From Rhabdophis nuchalis (taxonomy: Eukaryota; Chordata; Lepidosauria; Squamata; Natricidae): DNA of 64,000 nucleotides. The position numbers and the translations under genes are program-made. Below the pieces are notes generated by a model. That model had not been told where the DNA came from, made no database searches, and worked only from the letters and a program-made list of their open reading frames with translations. The DNA lies in contig CM077648.1 in NCBI GenBank assembly GCA_039707465.1, positions 23,622,119 to 23,686,118 of the forward strand. Direction: 5' to 3'. Below are positions 1 through 12,600 of the stretch, piece by piece; position 1 is the stretch's first letter; the number at the start of each line of letters is the position of its first letter.

Positions 1-281
1 TCAGGAAAGCCTCCTGAAGCCTAGGGAGGGTCAAAAACGCCCCAATGGGCCTACCAGAAATTTGTTTCCGAACTTCCAGTAGGCCCGTTGGGCCAGTTTT
101 TCACCATCCACAGCTCCAGAGGCTTTTCTGAAGCCCGGGAGGGTGAAAACGACCTTCCATCGCCCTTTCATCAGGCAGAAAATCAGCTGGCGAGCGCGCG
201 CATGTTTGCTGGAGCTGACATAGGACAATGCTATGCGTGCCCTCAGTTATGGCTCCGTGTGCCATAGGTTTGCCATCACAG
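1..281. mobile_element. hAT-like short element, right part
   Basis: Same family as 39651-40055: GC-rich body, end GGTTTGCCATCAC. The left end lies outside the window. Confidence 0.65.
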
Positions 282-434
282 CTCTAGGTCAACATGCCCA
301 ATAATCTAAGTAGCTTTGGATTATTAAAGCTATAAGAAACATGCAACTACATATACAACCTTATCTCCATGGGCAATCTTAAAAAAACATGAACAATAAT
401 ATTGTGCTACACATGTTAGACCTGTATTTCGTAC

Positions 435-668
435 CTGAGCTTTGGGCTGTAGACATTGATTGATGGACCGAAGCTTTTCAATATTTTGCTTCGTTGTTGC
501 CTTAAAACCTTGCAAATCAAAATGATCTGAGCACTGTTTCAAATACTGTTCCATCTCTACGTTCTCAGGTTCCAACTCTTGTAACATAACCTCTGTGCTA
601 CCGAGTTCTTCTTCCATTTCAGAAACTTCTTTTGAAAATTGCTGTGCCAAGAAATTCATAAAAATGAT
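435..668 (-). CDS. CENPE: CENPE exon e37: C-terminal region, last in window
   Basis: Encodes [20 protein letters not shown], then [20 protein letters not shown] and the rest to LQPKAQ. Weak but collinear match to human RKEMTQFLEEWLNTRFDIEK. 234 nt, phase 0. Acceptor ACAAACCAG, donor GTACGAAA. The remaining C-terminal exons lie left of the window. Confidence 0.83.
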
Positions 669-3600
669 CTGGTTTGTCAAGAGATAAGTACTGTGACTTA
701 TTACTTTTTTTTTTTTTGCAGCACAGAAACTGGGAAGAAATTTATGCAGAAACCTCTTAACACGGAGGCAGTATTAACCCTTCTAGCTCAGTTAACAGCA
801 CTGCAAGGAAACCTTTAATCCGATTTATCTTCCCACCTGTTCAAAAGAGCATCATAGCAGGAATGAAATTCCAACGGATACATTATTTTCTTCCTACAAG
901 TTTTAATTGGACATGCCAAGGACTTACTTTGAAAAGTGCCTATACCTTGAATTACAGCTTTTAGGAAAAACTCTTAACTCTGTTTTAGTTTTCTCTCTTC
1001 TGCTATGCCATCTGAAATATAATACCATGCTTTCCCAAAAATAAGACAGGGTCTTATTTCCTTTTGACCCCCGAAATGAGTGCTTGGCCTTATTTTCGGG
1101 GAGGTCTTATTATTTTTGAGGTACAGGAGGCAGTGAGCATGGTCATGTCATGGCTGCTGCTGTGTTACAATATTTTTGGGGACGGCTTATTTTGGGGGAG
1201 GGCTTATTTTGAGGGAAACAGGATAGGCAAAGTAGTCCACATGCTGAATTATATACAATGCGCATCTTTGTTTTTGTCAAATGGAATATTCAACTTTTTA
1301 CATGATGATTTCATTTACATTTTTTTTGAGGAGGGGTTTTCTTCTTTCAGAAACTGCCCTGAGCTCTCCTGGAAAGGAAAGCAGACAGCATCTATTATTA
1401 CATCAAGGTAAAAAAGTTTTGACTTTGTTAATAACCTGTCTTCCATGAAGCATAAGTATTTTTTCTTTCGAATCCAGATGAGAAAGGTAATAGCAAATAA
1501 ATAAATAAAGCCAGTGGCTCTCTTAGTCCTTTACTGACTTATGAAAGACCTTGGCTTTTGAATGCCATTGTACAATATCACATTGGATCAAAGGCAGAAT
1601 CTTTAGTATCAACCTTAGTAGTCTATTGGCTTCTTGAACATGAGTCTCCAGGAAATGGCTCTAAAGACTAACCTTAACTCAGTAGTGCAGTGACTAGAGT
1701 GCAGTATGGCAGGCTACTTTTTCTGCCTGCCGGCTGTCTGGAATTTGACAGTTCAATTCTCACCAAGCTCATGGTTGACTCAACCTTCCATCCTTCCGAG
1801 GTTGGTAAAATGAGGACCCGAATTGACTCTGTAAACCACTTATGAGAGGGCTGTAAAGCACTGTGAAGCAGTATATAAGTCTAAGACGAGTGCTATTGCT
1901 ATTAATTCATCATCTCCACAGAGATTAGAATGTCCCTTACTTTGACACTGTTTCACAAGGGTCTGAAGTCCTTGGTTTTTCCAATGGGCCTGGGGAACCC
2001 GGAGTGGGATAGATTCCATCAAGTGGCTTGTTTGACTGACTACTGTTGCCAAGAGGTTGTTGTTTTTATTGTTGTATTAGCTGATAACTTGGCGTTGCCC
2101 TGGTATTTATTTATGCTAATCCTGTATTAGGCAGGAAAAGGAATGAATCATACCTATAGTGTCAAGACAAAGTAAAGCTGAAACACACACACAGAGACAC
2201 ACACGCAAACCTGAATCCAAAATGCACATTATCACTGTCAAAAGTACTGTGATTTGACACTATAGATATAATTTATTTCTTTTCATTTCAGCGGCCCAGG
2301 CATTCCAGAGTTATGCTGGAACATACCGACACAAACACCCCAAGGGGTGTTAGGGATGTCTTACCCCCCACACTATTTGTTTCCAGAGAGTAAGTCAGCT
2401 GGGTACCATGTTTGGTTGAAATTGCTCGAGGCATTCCAGAGTTATGTTGGAACACACAAACAGAGTCATTTTTATATCTTATATAAAGAAAAATGTAACA
2501 AGAGTTTATTCAAAGCCGCTAATCTCTGAAAGTACTGCACAGATAGCTTCCAAATTTTCACACAACGTTCCTTTCAAGTACGGCACCGGTGATATATATA
2601 GATTGTGTAGATGTCACACCTGTGCCAGGTACACGCAACGGAAATGTAAAAAATTGTAAAAGGTAGGTAGATGGACACAGAGAGAGCAGTGGGCCACAGG
2701 TATTATGTCATCCTTTATGACATAAAATACTCTGTCCATGGTAGGTAGGTAGGTAGATGGATAGAGAGAGGGAGGGAGAAATGCAGTAGGTAGGTAGGTA
2801 GGTAGAGGGATAGAGAGAGAGAGAAAGAGGGAGAAATACAGTAGGTAGGTAGGTTGGGGATTATACGGTGGTTGTGTGTGCAGGTGTAGATCTACACAGA
2901 TTGGTTGGCCATTTAACCAGACTGGGCCACAGTAACACGTGGCCGGGAATGGCTAGTACAATATATATAGATAACCAACAAATGTATATTTTCTGATTAA
3001 ATACAAATTTAAAAAAATCAGCAGATGATGGAAATTATTACCATAGCCCACAATACAGGACAGCAAATATTTCAGGTTCTGTTATGCAATGGTCAAGATG
3101 CTTCTTTATCCAAATGTTGTGAGGCTGTGTGAGATTTTCCAAGGACATGCTGTTCGGACTATTTTGAACTGTAGTTTAAGTGAGGAATGGGTTTGGAAGT
3201 GGTGCTTGGAGATATAGTAATGTTGCCAGCCCCAGCCCCAGCCCCAGCCCCAAGCAGGGAACCTTTGGAAAAATGTTACCTCTGTGAGACCATCCAAGTT
3301 CTGGATCAGTCCAAAGACATCAAACTGCTGGGAACCAGCTCCCTGCTGTTCCAAGTGAGGCTTTCCAAGTTGCTGAATTTGCATTAGCAGTGCATGTTGA
3401 TTTCTTTGCTCATCAAGCAGCTCCTTTGTGTACTTGCTGACGTTTGTGTAGTATTCTTTTCTTTTGCCACACACGCAGGCAAAAAAGTACTGTTGAAGAT
3501 GGAGAAATTAATTAAGAGCCGTGGTGATACAGTGGTTAAACTGCAGAATTAGGAGGCTGACTCTGCCCATAGACAGGAGTGTGATCCTGACCGGTTCAAG

Positions 3601-6600
3601 GTTGACGCAACGTCCATCCTTCCAAGGTGGGTAAAATGAGGAGCCAAATTGTTGGGTACAATAGGTTCAATCAATAATCAATAATTTAATTTATAACCCG
3701 CTCTCTCTCCCCAAGGGGACTTGAGGCGGGGCACAGGGAAATTAAAAATGCATATAAAAGCCACAAACAATACAGTATTAAAAAGAATTAAATTAAAACC
3801 CTGCGCTAAAATCCCATGTTAAAACTAAGACAGACACCTAAAAAACCCTAAAAAACAGTTAAGCTATCCCAAGCCGGCTAAGTAGAAGAAATGTGTTTTT
3901 AATTTTTGACGGAAGGAGCGGAGGTCCGTGGTTGTTCTAATTTCGGGGGGAAGGTCGTTCCAGAGCGTCGGGCCCACCACAGAGAAGGCCCTTCCCCTGG
4001 GCGTCGCCCGCTGGCATGGCCTAGTGGATGGCACCCGGAGAAGTCCCTCTCTGTGGGAGCGGATCGGCCGCAGGGATGTATGGGGCAAGATGCGATCCCG
4101 CAGATAGCTAGGTCCCGTGCCATGGAGCGCTTTGAAGATGATGACCAGCACCTTGAAGCGCACCCGAAAGACGACAGGCAGCCAATGCAGCTCACGCAGG
4201 AGCGGTGTTACATGGGAAAATCTAGAAGTTCCCATAACTGCCCGCATGGCTGTATTCTGAGCTGAAGTCTTCGGGTGCACCTCAAGGGGAGCCCCATGTA
4301 GAGAGCGGTTACAGAGGTTGACTCTGTAAACTGCGAAGGGCTGTAAAGCATTGTGAGGTGATATATATAAGTCTTAAGTGCTATCGCTATTACTAAAAGT
4401 GCTCAAAATCTAGTTGAGTTTAGTCATTTATCTCGGGGTAAGCTGCAGACCATTTCAGCTTTACTCTGTAGGCAAACTTTAACTTTACAATAAGTTTGGT
4501 CAGTTCTCAAAGGTGCCACAAAACCTGGTGGTGTTTAACGTGGGCTACCATCCCTAGGGACGCAGTGGTTCAGTGGCTGAGTTTGTCGACCAGAAAGGTC
4601 AGCAGTTCGGCGTTTTGAATTCCTAGCACCGCATAACGGAGGGAGCCCCGTTACTTGTCCTAGCTTCTGCCAACCTAACCATTCGAAAGCATGTAAAAAT
4701 TCAAGTAGAAAAATAGGGACCACCTTTGGTGGGAAGGTAACAGCATTCCATGCGCCTTCGGCATTTAGCCATACCGGCCACATGGCCACAGAGATGTCTT
4801 TGGACAGCGCTGGCTCTTCAGCTTTGAAACGGAGATGAGCACCGCCCGGTAGAGTCAGGAACGACTAGCCCACATGTGTGAGGGCAACTTTTACCTTTAC
4901 CATCCCTATTAGCCTGTTTTTCTATTGAATCTTATGCTACCCATCATTGGAGAGAGTTTGTGCTGGTTTGTTCCGGAGGTGCAGAATTGACTGTTCCTAA
5001 AAAAAAATCACTTAGTCTATGAACAACAGAATTATGGACTGGATCAATCTTTCCCCACCTGGGTGCCCTCCACATATAAAGACAATTGTCTCAAATTCTC
5101 AACAAAGGATTGCTGGCTAGGGAATTCTGGGAGCTGAAGTGCTCCTCTTTGGAGGAGCCTTAAGGTGGGGAAGTTTGAGCTAGACCAGTGTTTCTCAACC
5201 TTGGTGACTTTATGTTCCGTGGACTTCAACTCCCAGAATTCCCCAGCCAGCTGTGCTGGCTGGAGGATTCTGGGAGTTGAAGTCCACAGGACTTAGAGTC
5301 GCCAAGGTTGAGAAACAAAATCTGAACATATTTACATTTAGTGACTGTTCAAAGTTACAACAGATTTATGGCCATTGCAGCATCCCCATAGTTATGTGAT
5401 CAAAATTAACACCCTTGGCAACTAGCTCATATTTATGACGGTTACAGTGTCCTGGGGTCATGTGATCACCTTTTACGACCTTCTGACAAGCAAAGTCAAT
5501 GGGGAAGCCAGATTCACTTAACAACTGTGATACGAACTGAACAACTGCAGTGATACACTGACTATGACAGGAAAGGTCAAAACTCATTTAATAATAATAA
5601 TAATAATAATAGTTTAATTTCTTGACCGCTCCTCTCCCCATAGGGACTCGGAGCGGTGCACAGGGAAACTAAAAACCATAAATATACAATCAAGAACATC
5701 TTAAAAACAAATTAAATAGTACCTGTGCTAAAATACCCAATCTAAACTAAAATTCCCACTATACACTAAAACCCCATAGAGAGAGACTATCCCAGACCGG
5801 CCAAGCAGAAAAAATATGTTTTTAATTTCAGACGGAAGGAGCGGAGGTCCGTGGTCGTTCTAATGTCGGGGGGAAGGTCATTCCAGAGGGCAGGGCCCGC
5901 CACAGAGAGAGCCCTTCCCCTGGGCGTCGCCCGCTGACAAAGTCTAGTGGACGGCACCCGGAGAAGTCCCTCTCTGTGGGAGCGAATCGGCCGTGAGGAA
6001 GTATGGGGCAGGATCCGATCCCGCAAATAGCTAGGTCCCGAGCCATGGAGCGCTTTAAAGATGATAATTAGTACCTTGAAGCGCACCCGGAAGACGACAG
6101 GCAGCCAGTGCAGCTCGCGCAGGAGAGGTGTTACATGGGTAAACCTAGAGGTACCCAGGATTGCCCGCGCGGCTGCGTTCTGGACCATCTGCAGTCTCCG
6201 GGTGCACCTCAAGGGAAGCCCCATGTAGAGAGAGTTACAATAGTCCAGTCGAGATGTCACGAGAGCATGAGTGACTGTGCGAAGGGCGTCCCGATCCAAT
6301 AGGGGGCGCAACTGGCGAACCAGGCGAACCTGGTAAAACGCCCTCCTAGCCACGGCTGTCACTTGATCTTCCATGGACAGCCGGGCATCTAGGAGGACAC
6401 CCAAGTTGCGCGCCCCATCCACAGGGGCAAGATGTTCGCCCCCTATGGCCAGCGATGGAGTTAGCTGGTTGAATCGGGCAGCCGGAAACCACAGCCACTC
6501 GGTCTTGGTCGGGTTGAGTCTGAGTCCGTTACTTCCCATCCAGATCCGTACGGCTTCCAGGCACTGGCACATCACCGCTACGGCATCGTTGGGGTGGTTT

Positions 6601-9600
6601 GGGGTAGATATATACAGCTGCGTATCATCAGCGTAGAGATGATACTCTACCCCAAAACCACGGGGTAGAGTATCATCTCTACGCTGTCTTGTTTAGCAAC
6701 AGAAATTTTGTGCTCAAAAGTCGATTCACACGTGACTTTAATCTAGGAATTTATCTAACCAAATTTACTGATCAAGCCATAACTGAGTTTGTAAAGCCCA
6801 CTAAGCCATGAATTATAATTTAACCCCCAAGGATAGATTTAGATACAGGATAGTCCTTGATTTATGACCAGTTGCATAGTGATTAAAACAACCACAGACA
6901 AAACCCAATGGTACTTACAAACTTGTGAACCTTTGATGGCGGTGGCCACCCTGCAGTCATGTGACCACATTTCAGATGCTTGCAGCCATTTTCAGTGTTG
7001 CATGGTCACATGACTGGGATTTATCACACTTCGTGCTGAAAACTAGCATTAACTTCCAGGTTCGGGCAAAAATGCCCTGTAATGAACAATGGGTTCACTT
7101 AACAACAATGGGTTTACTTAATGACCATGGATTAACTTAATAACCATGGTGATTTACTGAACTACCCCAAAATGTTGTAAAATTGGGTCACTCATGCGAT
7201 CACCTGTTCTATGGCGGTCACAATTTATGATCTCAATGGGCAGCCTTCGTTACAGTTGTAAGTGGAGATCCACTTGACTTACAAAACTGAACAAAATTTA
7301 CACTCAAAGCTAAAACTAAACAAACCACTTAACGGTTTAGCATGTGATACAAAATGCTATTTAAAGCTAGTACCTGAAGTTTGTTCAATATGCTGTAGAG
7401 ACTGGTACTTATGCGCTCATCTTCTTTTTGAAGACTTTTGATGTTATTGGCTTCCTGGCGAGAAATGTCAGGAAGCCACTTGGCTATTAGGGCTTTCTTG
7501 CTACTATACTGATTCTTGATCTGAAGAGAGATCTTTATGAAATATTCAGATCTTTTTTCCAGTTCTGAAAATTTCTCCAGAGCCTCCTGAAATAAAAAAA
7601 GGAAACAGGCTGAAATTAACCAAGGTTTTCACCTTTTAAAATCAGCATTCCCCCCCCCCCCCCAAAAAAAATCACAAATGCCATAGCAGGAATAAAATAA
7701 AATTGCATAGTTAAAAAGATCACAATGTCTTGTTATTAAGAAACATGTTTTGATCAACCAGAGCGCGTTTTTTGAATTGCTTTCATGCAAACAAGCTACC
7801 GTACCCATTGTTGAACATTAGCTTTGCCCTTGCTGTAATCCTCCCCCTCACCAGAACATACATTATATCCGAGATGGCGAACCAATAGCAAGTGTGCCTC
7901 AGGGAGGTGGGGAGGGGGCAGGGGGGGCAGGGGAGGCCCTCCAGAGGCTGGAAACGGCCCATTTTCTGACTTGCAGTTTGCACATTGGGTGGGTTTTTGC
8001 CCTCAGGTTTCTCTGAAGCATCCAGAGGGCGAAAAACTGACAATAACCACACTCCTAGAAATCCTCTGGAGCCTAGGGAGGGCAAAAATGGACCTACTGG
8101 GTCCATTGGAAGTTGGAAAATAGGCCGTTTCAAGCCTCGGGAGGCCCTCCAGGGCATGGGGGAGGCCATTTCCACCCTCCCTAGGCTCTAAGAAAGCTGT
8201 GCGCGCATGCGTGGGGCAGTGGGGGTGTATGTGTGTGTGTGTGTCACATGAGCATGCACAGGGGGCACAGCACGCCCCCCCCCCAATTAAGTTATGGGGG
8301 TGGGCCTGCGAGCATGTGCGATATCGCATGCATGCTTTTGGCCCCCGGGGTGAAAAAGGTTCGGCATCACTGCATAATACATTCACAGACAGGTGGGGAA
8401 AAGTAGCTGTGGGAGATATATCTGCAGGGTGTGATTAAAAAAAATATATACCTCAAAATGGCAGCCACAATGGCACGATCAACACTGTCCATCTTTTAAG
8501 TGCAATAATATTCAAAAATAAAATAAATGGAGTTTCGATCACAATGTTACCACTGCCATTGTGAGGTGTGGGTTGTTGTTGTTGTTTTTTTTACACCATA
8601 ATCTGAAGACACCCCTGATAACAGCAGCACAAGGGAAGAGTTTTGGGGGTAGCAATTATTCTGAAGAAACCACTATCATCATCTTTCTACATGAAGAGCT
8701 CCTGCATTGCAAATGGATGTTCCTCTGTTTTCTTGTATAATATACAAGTTCACAGATAGATTGGGTATAACTGGAAATTGACTTCAGTCATTGTGTGAGA
8801 ACAGGCAGGATAAAAGAGTACTCCACTCCTCTATTCACAATAGAATTCCCTATGGCACCAGGCTTGAAATTTTGGCCTTGGACAATCTGGAAGGAACTGT
8901 GCTGCCTGCAGTCCAATTTAAGCATAGTGCACAAAATTGTCTGCTACAACGTCTTGCCTGTTAACGACTTCTTCCACTTAATGCAGATTTAATCAATGGG
9001 AAAGATAGGGAAATGGTGATAGCATTTACCATTATTCTCAATATTTTTGATTCCAAGATTTCAAAGCAGTCTTGCATCTTTCGTTGGACACTCGTTTCAG
9101 AATCCTGGAAAGAAGAATATATATAAATATATAGTCAGTGGTAAACTATTATCTCAATTTGCGCAGATTATGTCCAACTACATAGGATACTTAATAGAAG
9201 CGTAAAAATGGAAAAACACTTCGATTCCTGCAATGGGTGAATGGCTACAAAAAAATGGATGAAGTTGGCACAGAGGTCTAAATTGACTGCTTTAATTAAA
9301 GAAATGAATACACTCAGTTTCATTTCTATGAAACTGAGTGTATTCATTTCTTTTTGGAAACCGCTTTTGGATTTTGTGCTTGCAATGGAAAAAAAAAGAA
9401 AAGAAACATTGACTTTGGGTTTTGCTGATTAGATAGGTTTGTTGCTATAGAAATAGTTAGTGCTGTATATAAAGCTCCAGGTTTCCTTGGTCCAATCAAG
9501 ATCAATCTAGGGGGCAGTGCTCATCTTTTTTTCTTAGCTGAGGAAGCCAATATTGTCTGAAGACATTTCCATGGTCATGTGGTCAGCATGACCGTAGGGC

Positions 9601-12600
9601 TGAGACACACAGAATGTGTTACTTTCCCACCAAAGTGGTACCTATTTATCTATTTGCATTGGCATTCCCTTTTGAATTGCTAGATGGTCAGTTGCAGGGG
9701 CAAGTAATAGCACCTCACCCTTGTTGCTCAGGTCTCAAATCCAGGCTATCAGCTTTCCAGCTGACAAGCTCAGCGTCTTTAACTGCGGCGCCATCACACC
9801 GCGTGGGTAGTATAGATTACTAGCTGGACACCCGTGCTCCACTATGAAACTAAGTGATTGGGCTCCTCTCCTCTGTCTCAGACTTGCCCTACAAAAGCCT
9901 CTCCTCTCCTATCTCCCTTCTCCCCCTTTACTTGTCCCAGCTTCTGCTAACCTAGCAGTTCGAAAGCAGGTAAAAGATGCAAGTAGTCATGCTGGCCACA
10001 TGACCATGGAGATGTCTTTGGACAGCGCTGGCTCTTCGGCTTTGAAATGGAGATGAGTACCGTCCCCTAGAGTCAGGAATGAGTAGCACATATGTGCGAG
10101 GGGAACCGTTACTTTTACCTTAAGGAAATTACAATCTGATGTTTAGGTTGAAAGCTAGACCTACACATCTATCACCAATGGTTTTACAGAATAAGAAGCA
10201 ATATATCCGTGAAATTCCATTAATCAGAAAGCATCACGTACCTTTGCAGCGTTTTCATATAAGGTCTCCTCAAGCTGGCTTTGAGGTTCTTTCTTAATGT
10301 TCTCCATAACCTGAAAGTCATCTCTCTCTTTTTGAAGCAAGGTCTTTTCTTTCAGTAGCTGTTGGACATATTTCTCCTCCTCCCTCAATTTGGCTGTCAA
10401 TTGTTTCTTTTCCTCATTAAGGCTGCTTGCCTCTTCATTTAATTTTATTATCTAAGGATTTAATATTACTCCATTACTATAGCAGCCTTTCTCAGCTAGT
10501 GCCTTTGAGAGATAGTAACAGTTTTGAACCCTTATATTTCAGAGTCAAAATATGGAAGATGCAAGGTTAGGGAAAAGTAAATCAAAGCCTGTGTAGCATC
10601 ACGTTTTGTCTAAAGAACAAAACAGAACATATTGGCCAAATGTGATTGGACACACAAGCGTCTCTGGCGCATAAGCTCTCAGTATACATAAAAACAACAA
10701 AGTAATGTAATGGGCCTAGCTATATTCGCGACCGCCTCCTGCCCCATATATCCCTTCGACCGATCCGCTGCCACAGAGGGGGCCTTCTCAGGGTACTGTC
10801 GGCCGGGCAATGCCGGTTGGCGGTGCCCAGGGGAAGAGCCTTCTCTGTGGCGGGTCCTGCCCTCTGGAACGACCTACCCCCCGATCTACGCACCATCGTG
10901 GGCCTCCGCCTTTTCCGCCAACATCTTAAAACTCATTTATTTCATCAAGCCGGCCTAGCATAACCCCCCGTTCTGACTTTATAGGGATAATTTTATAGGG
11001 ATAATTTTTAAATTTTAAATTTTTATTAATTTTAGCACAGGGAATATTTAATTAGTTTTTAACAATTTTGGAACTTTGTATTTTTCTATGATTTTAATGA
11101 TGCCTGTGCGCCGCCCTGGGTCCTTTTTTAGGAGAAGGGCGGGGTATAAATTTAATAAAATAAAATAAATAAAATAAATAAAATAAACCATAAGATACCT
11201 TTAGGAGAAGGTAATAGGAAAAATGAAAAGAATAATAATACTACAGACTTACTACATGGGTAAATATCCTTAGACATAAGACAGTGCTGTGAGGATTAAG
11301 TATTCAGCAGAGAGGAGAAAAATGTCTCTGTGTCTAGTTGTTTTGGCATGCAATGCCCTATAACGCTATCTAGACGGGAAACAGTTTATGTCTATGATGT
11401 GAGGGTCTGTAGCATGGATGAAATCCAGCAGGTTCTGATAGCAGAAATTTTGAGTAGTTCGGAGAACAGGTAGCGGAAATTTTGAGTAGTTCAGAGAACA
11501 GGTAGTGGAAATTTTGAGTAGTTTGGAGAACAGGTAGTGGAAATTTTGAGTAGTTTGGAGAACAGGTAGTAGAAATTTTGAGTAGTTTGGAGAACAGGTA
11601 GTGGAAATTTTGAGTAGTTTGGAGAACAGATAGTGGAAATTTTGAATAGTTCGGAGAACAGACAGCGGAAATTTTGAGTAGTTCAAAGAACAGACAGCGG
11701 AAATTTTGAGTAGTTTGGAGAACAGGTAGCGGAAATTTTGAATAGTCTGGAGAACCTGCAATGCCACCTCTGGCTGGCCCCAGAGTGGGGTGGGAATGGG
11801 GATTTTGCAGTATCCTTCCCCTGCCACGCCACAGAACTGGTAGCAAAAAAAAATTGAATTTCACCACTGGTCTGTAGGTAACATCTCGGCTCTCTTTCTT
11901 TTTAATTTTTTTTTTTAAATTGGTTTTATGACATTTATAGGAAAGGGGTATATGGGTACATAGAAAATTTTGGTAGCTCCCATGATGACAGTAGAAATCA
12001 CCCTAAATCCCACAGGTTTACAATTTTAAATGTAACATACAAAGGATAAGCATAAGCAGAATTCTTACTTTATATCAACCTTATGTTCAATCCTTTCTTT
12101 CTTTGCCATTTAAAAATATTTCAAATACAATTACTTTTGTGACCTGAGCCTTGTTGATATTGCTCCCTCCTCCTTGTCCCCAGGTGGAGGCATAACCCCC
12201 TCCGTTCCCATATCTTGTGTCTTGCTGTCCTTTTCCCCGCCCCCACTATCTTTATCTCCTAGAAGGGAAGAATGTTTTTTAATAAAGGCTTCTGCCTCAG
12301 TTACTGTCTTAATCTTAGTCCTGTTTCCCTCCCAGAAGATCAGCATTCCCTCTGGCAATAGCCATCTAAACATCTCAGCTCTCTTTCTGATCCATGTGGT
12401 ACTCAGGTCCTCAAGGGAAGGTAACGGAATACTAAGGAAATTAAAATTTGCTTCTTTCCCTAAACCTTTTGAGTACCCTGTTTAAACATTTCAAATCATT
12501 TGAGATTCACAAATGCTATTTTCCCAACATTCCAGTTCAGTACATATTTAAAATACATAGGTACAAACACAATACCATTCATTGGAAAGCATCATGTACC

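Noticed and set aside
9527..9570. CTGAGGA and CTGAAGAC near 9540 as a further hammerhead core
   Set aside because: No stem II with GAAA and no matching stem I; it is reverse SINE sequence.
11366..11867. Two overlapping minus-strand ORFs of 153 and 165 codons with SKLLKIS/YSKFPL repeats
   Set aside because: They are readings of the 32-bp minisatellite; the unit is not a multiple of 3, so several frames stay open. No domain.
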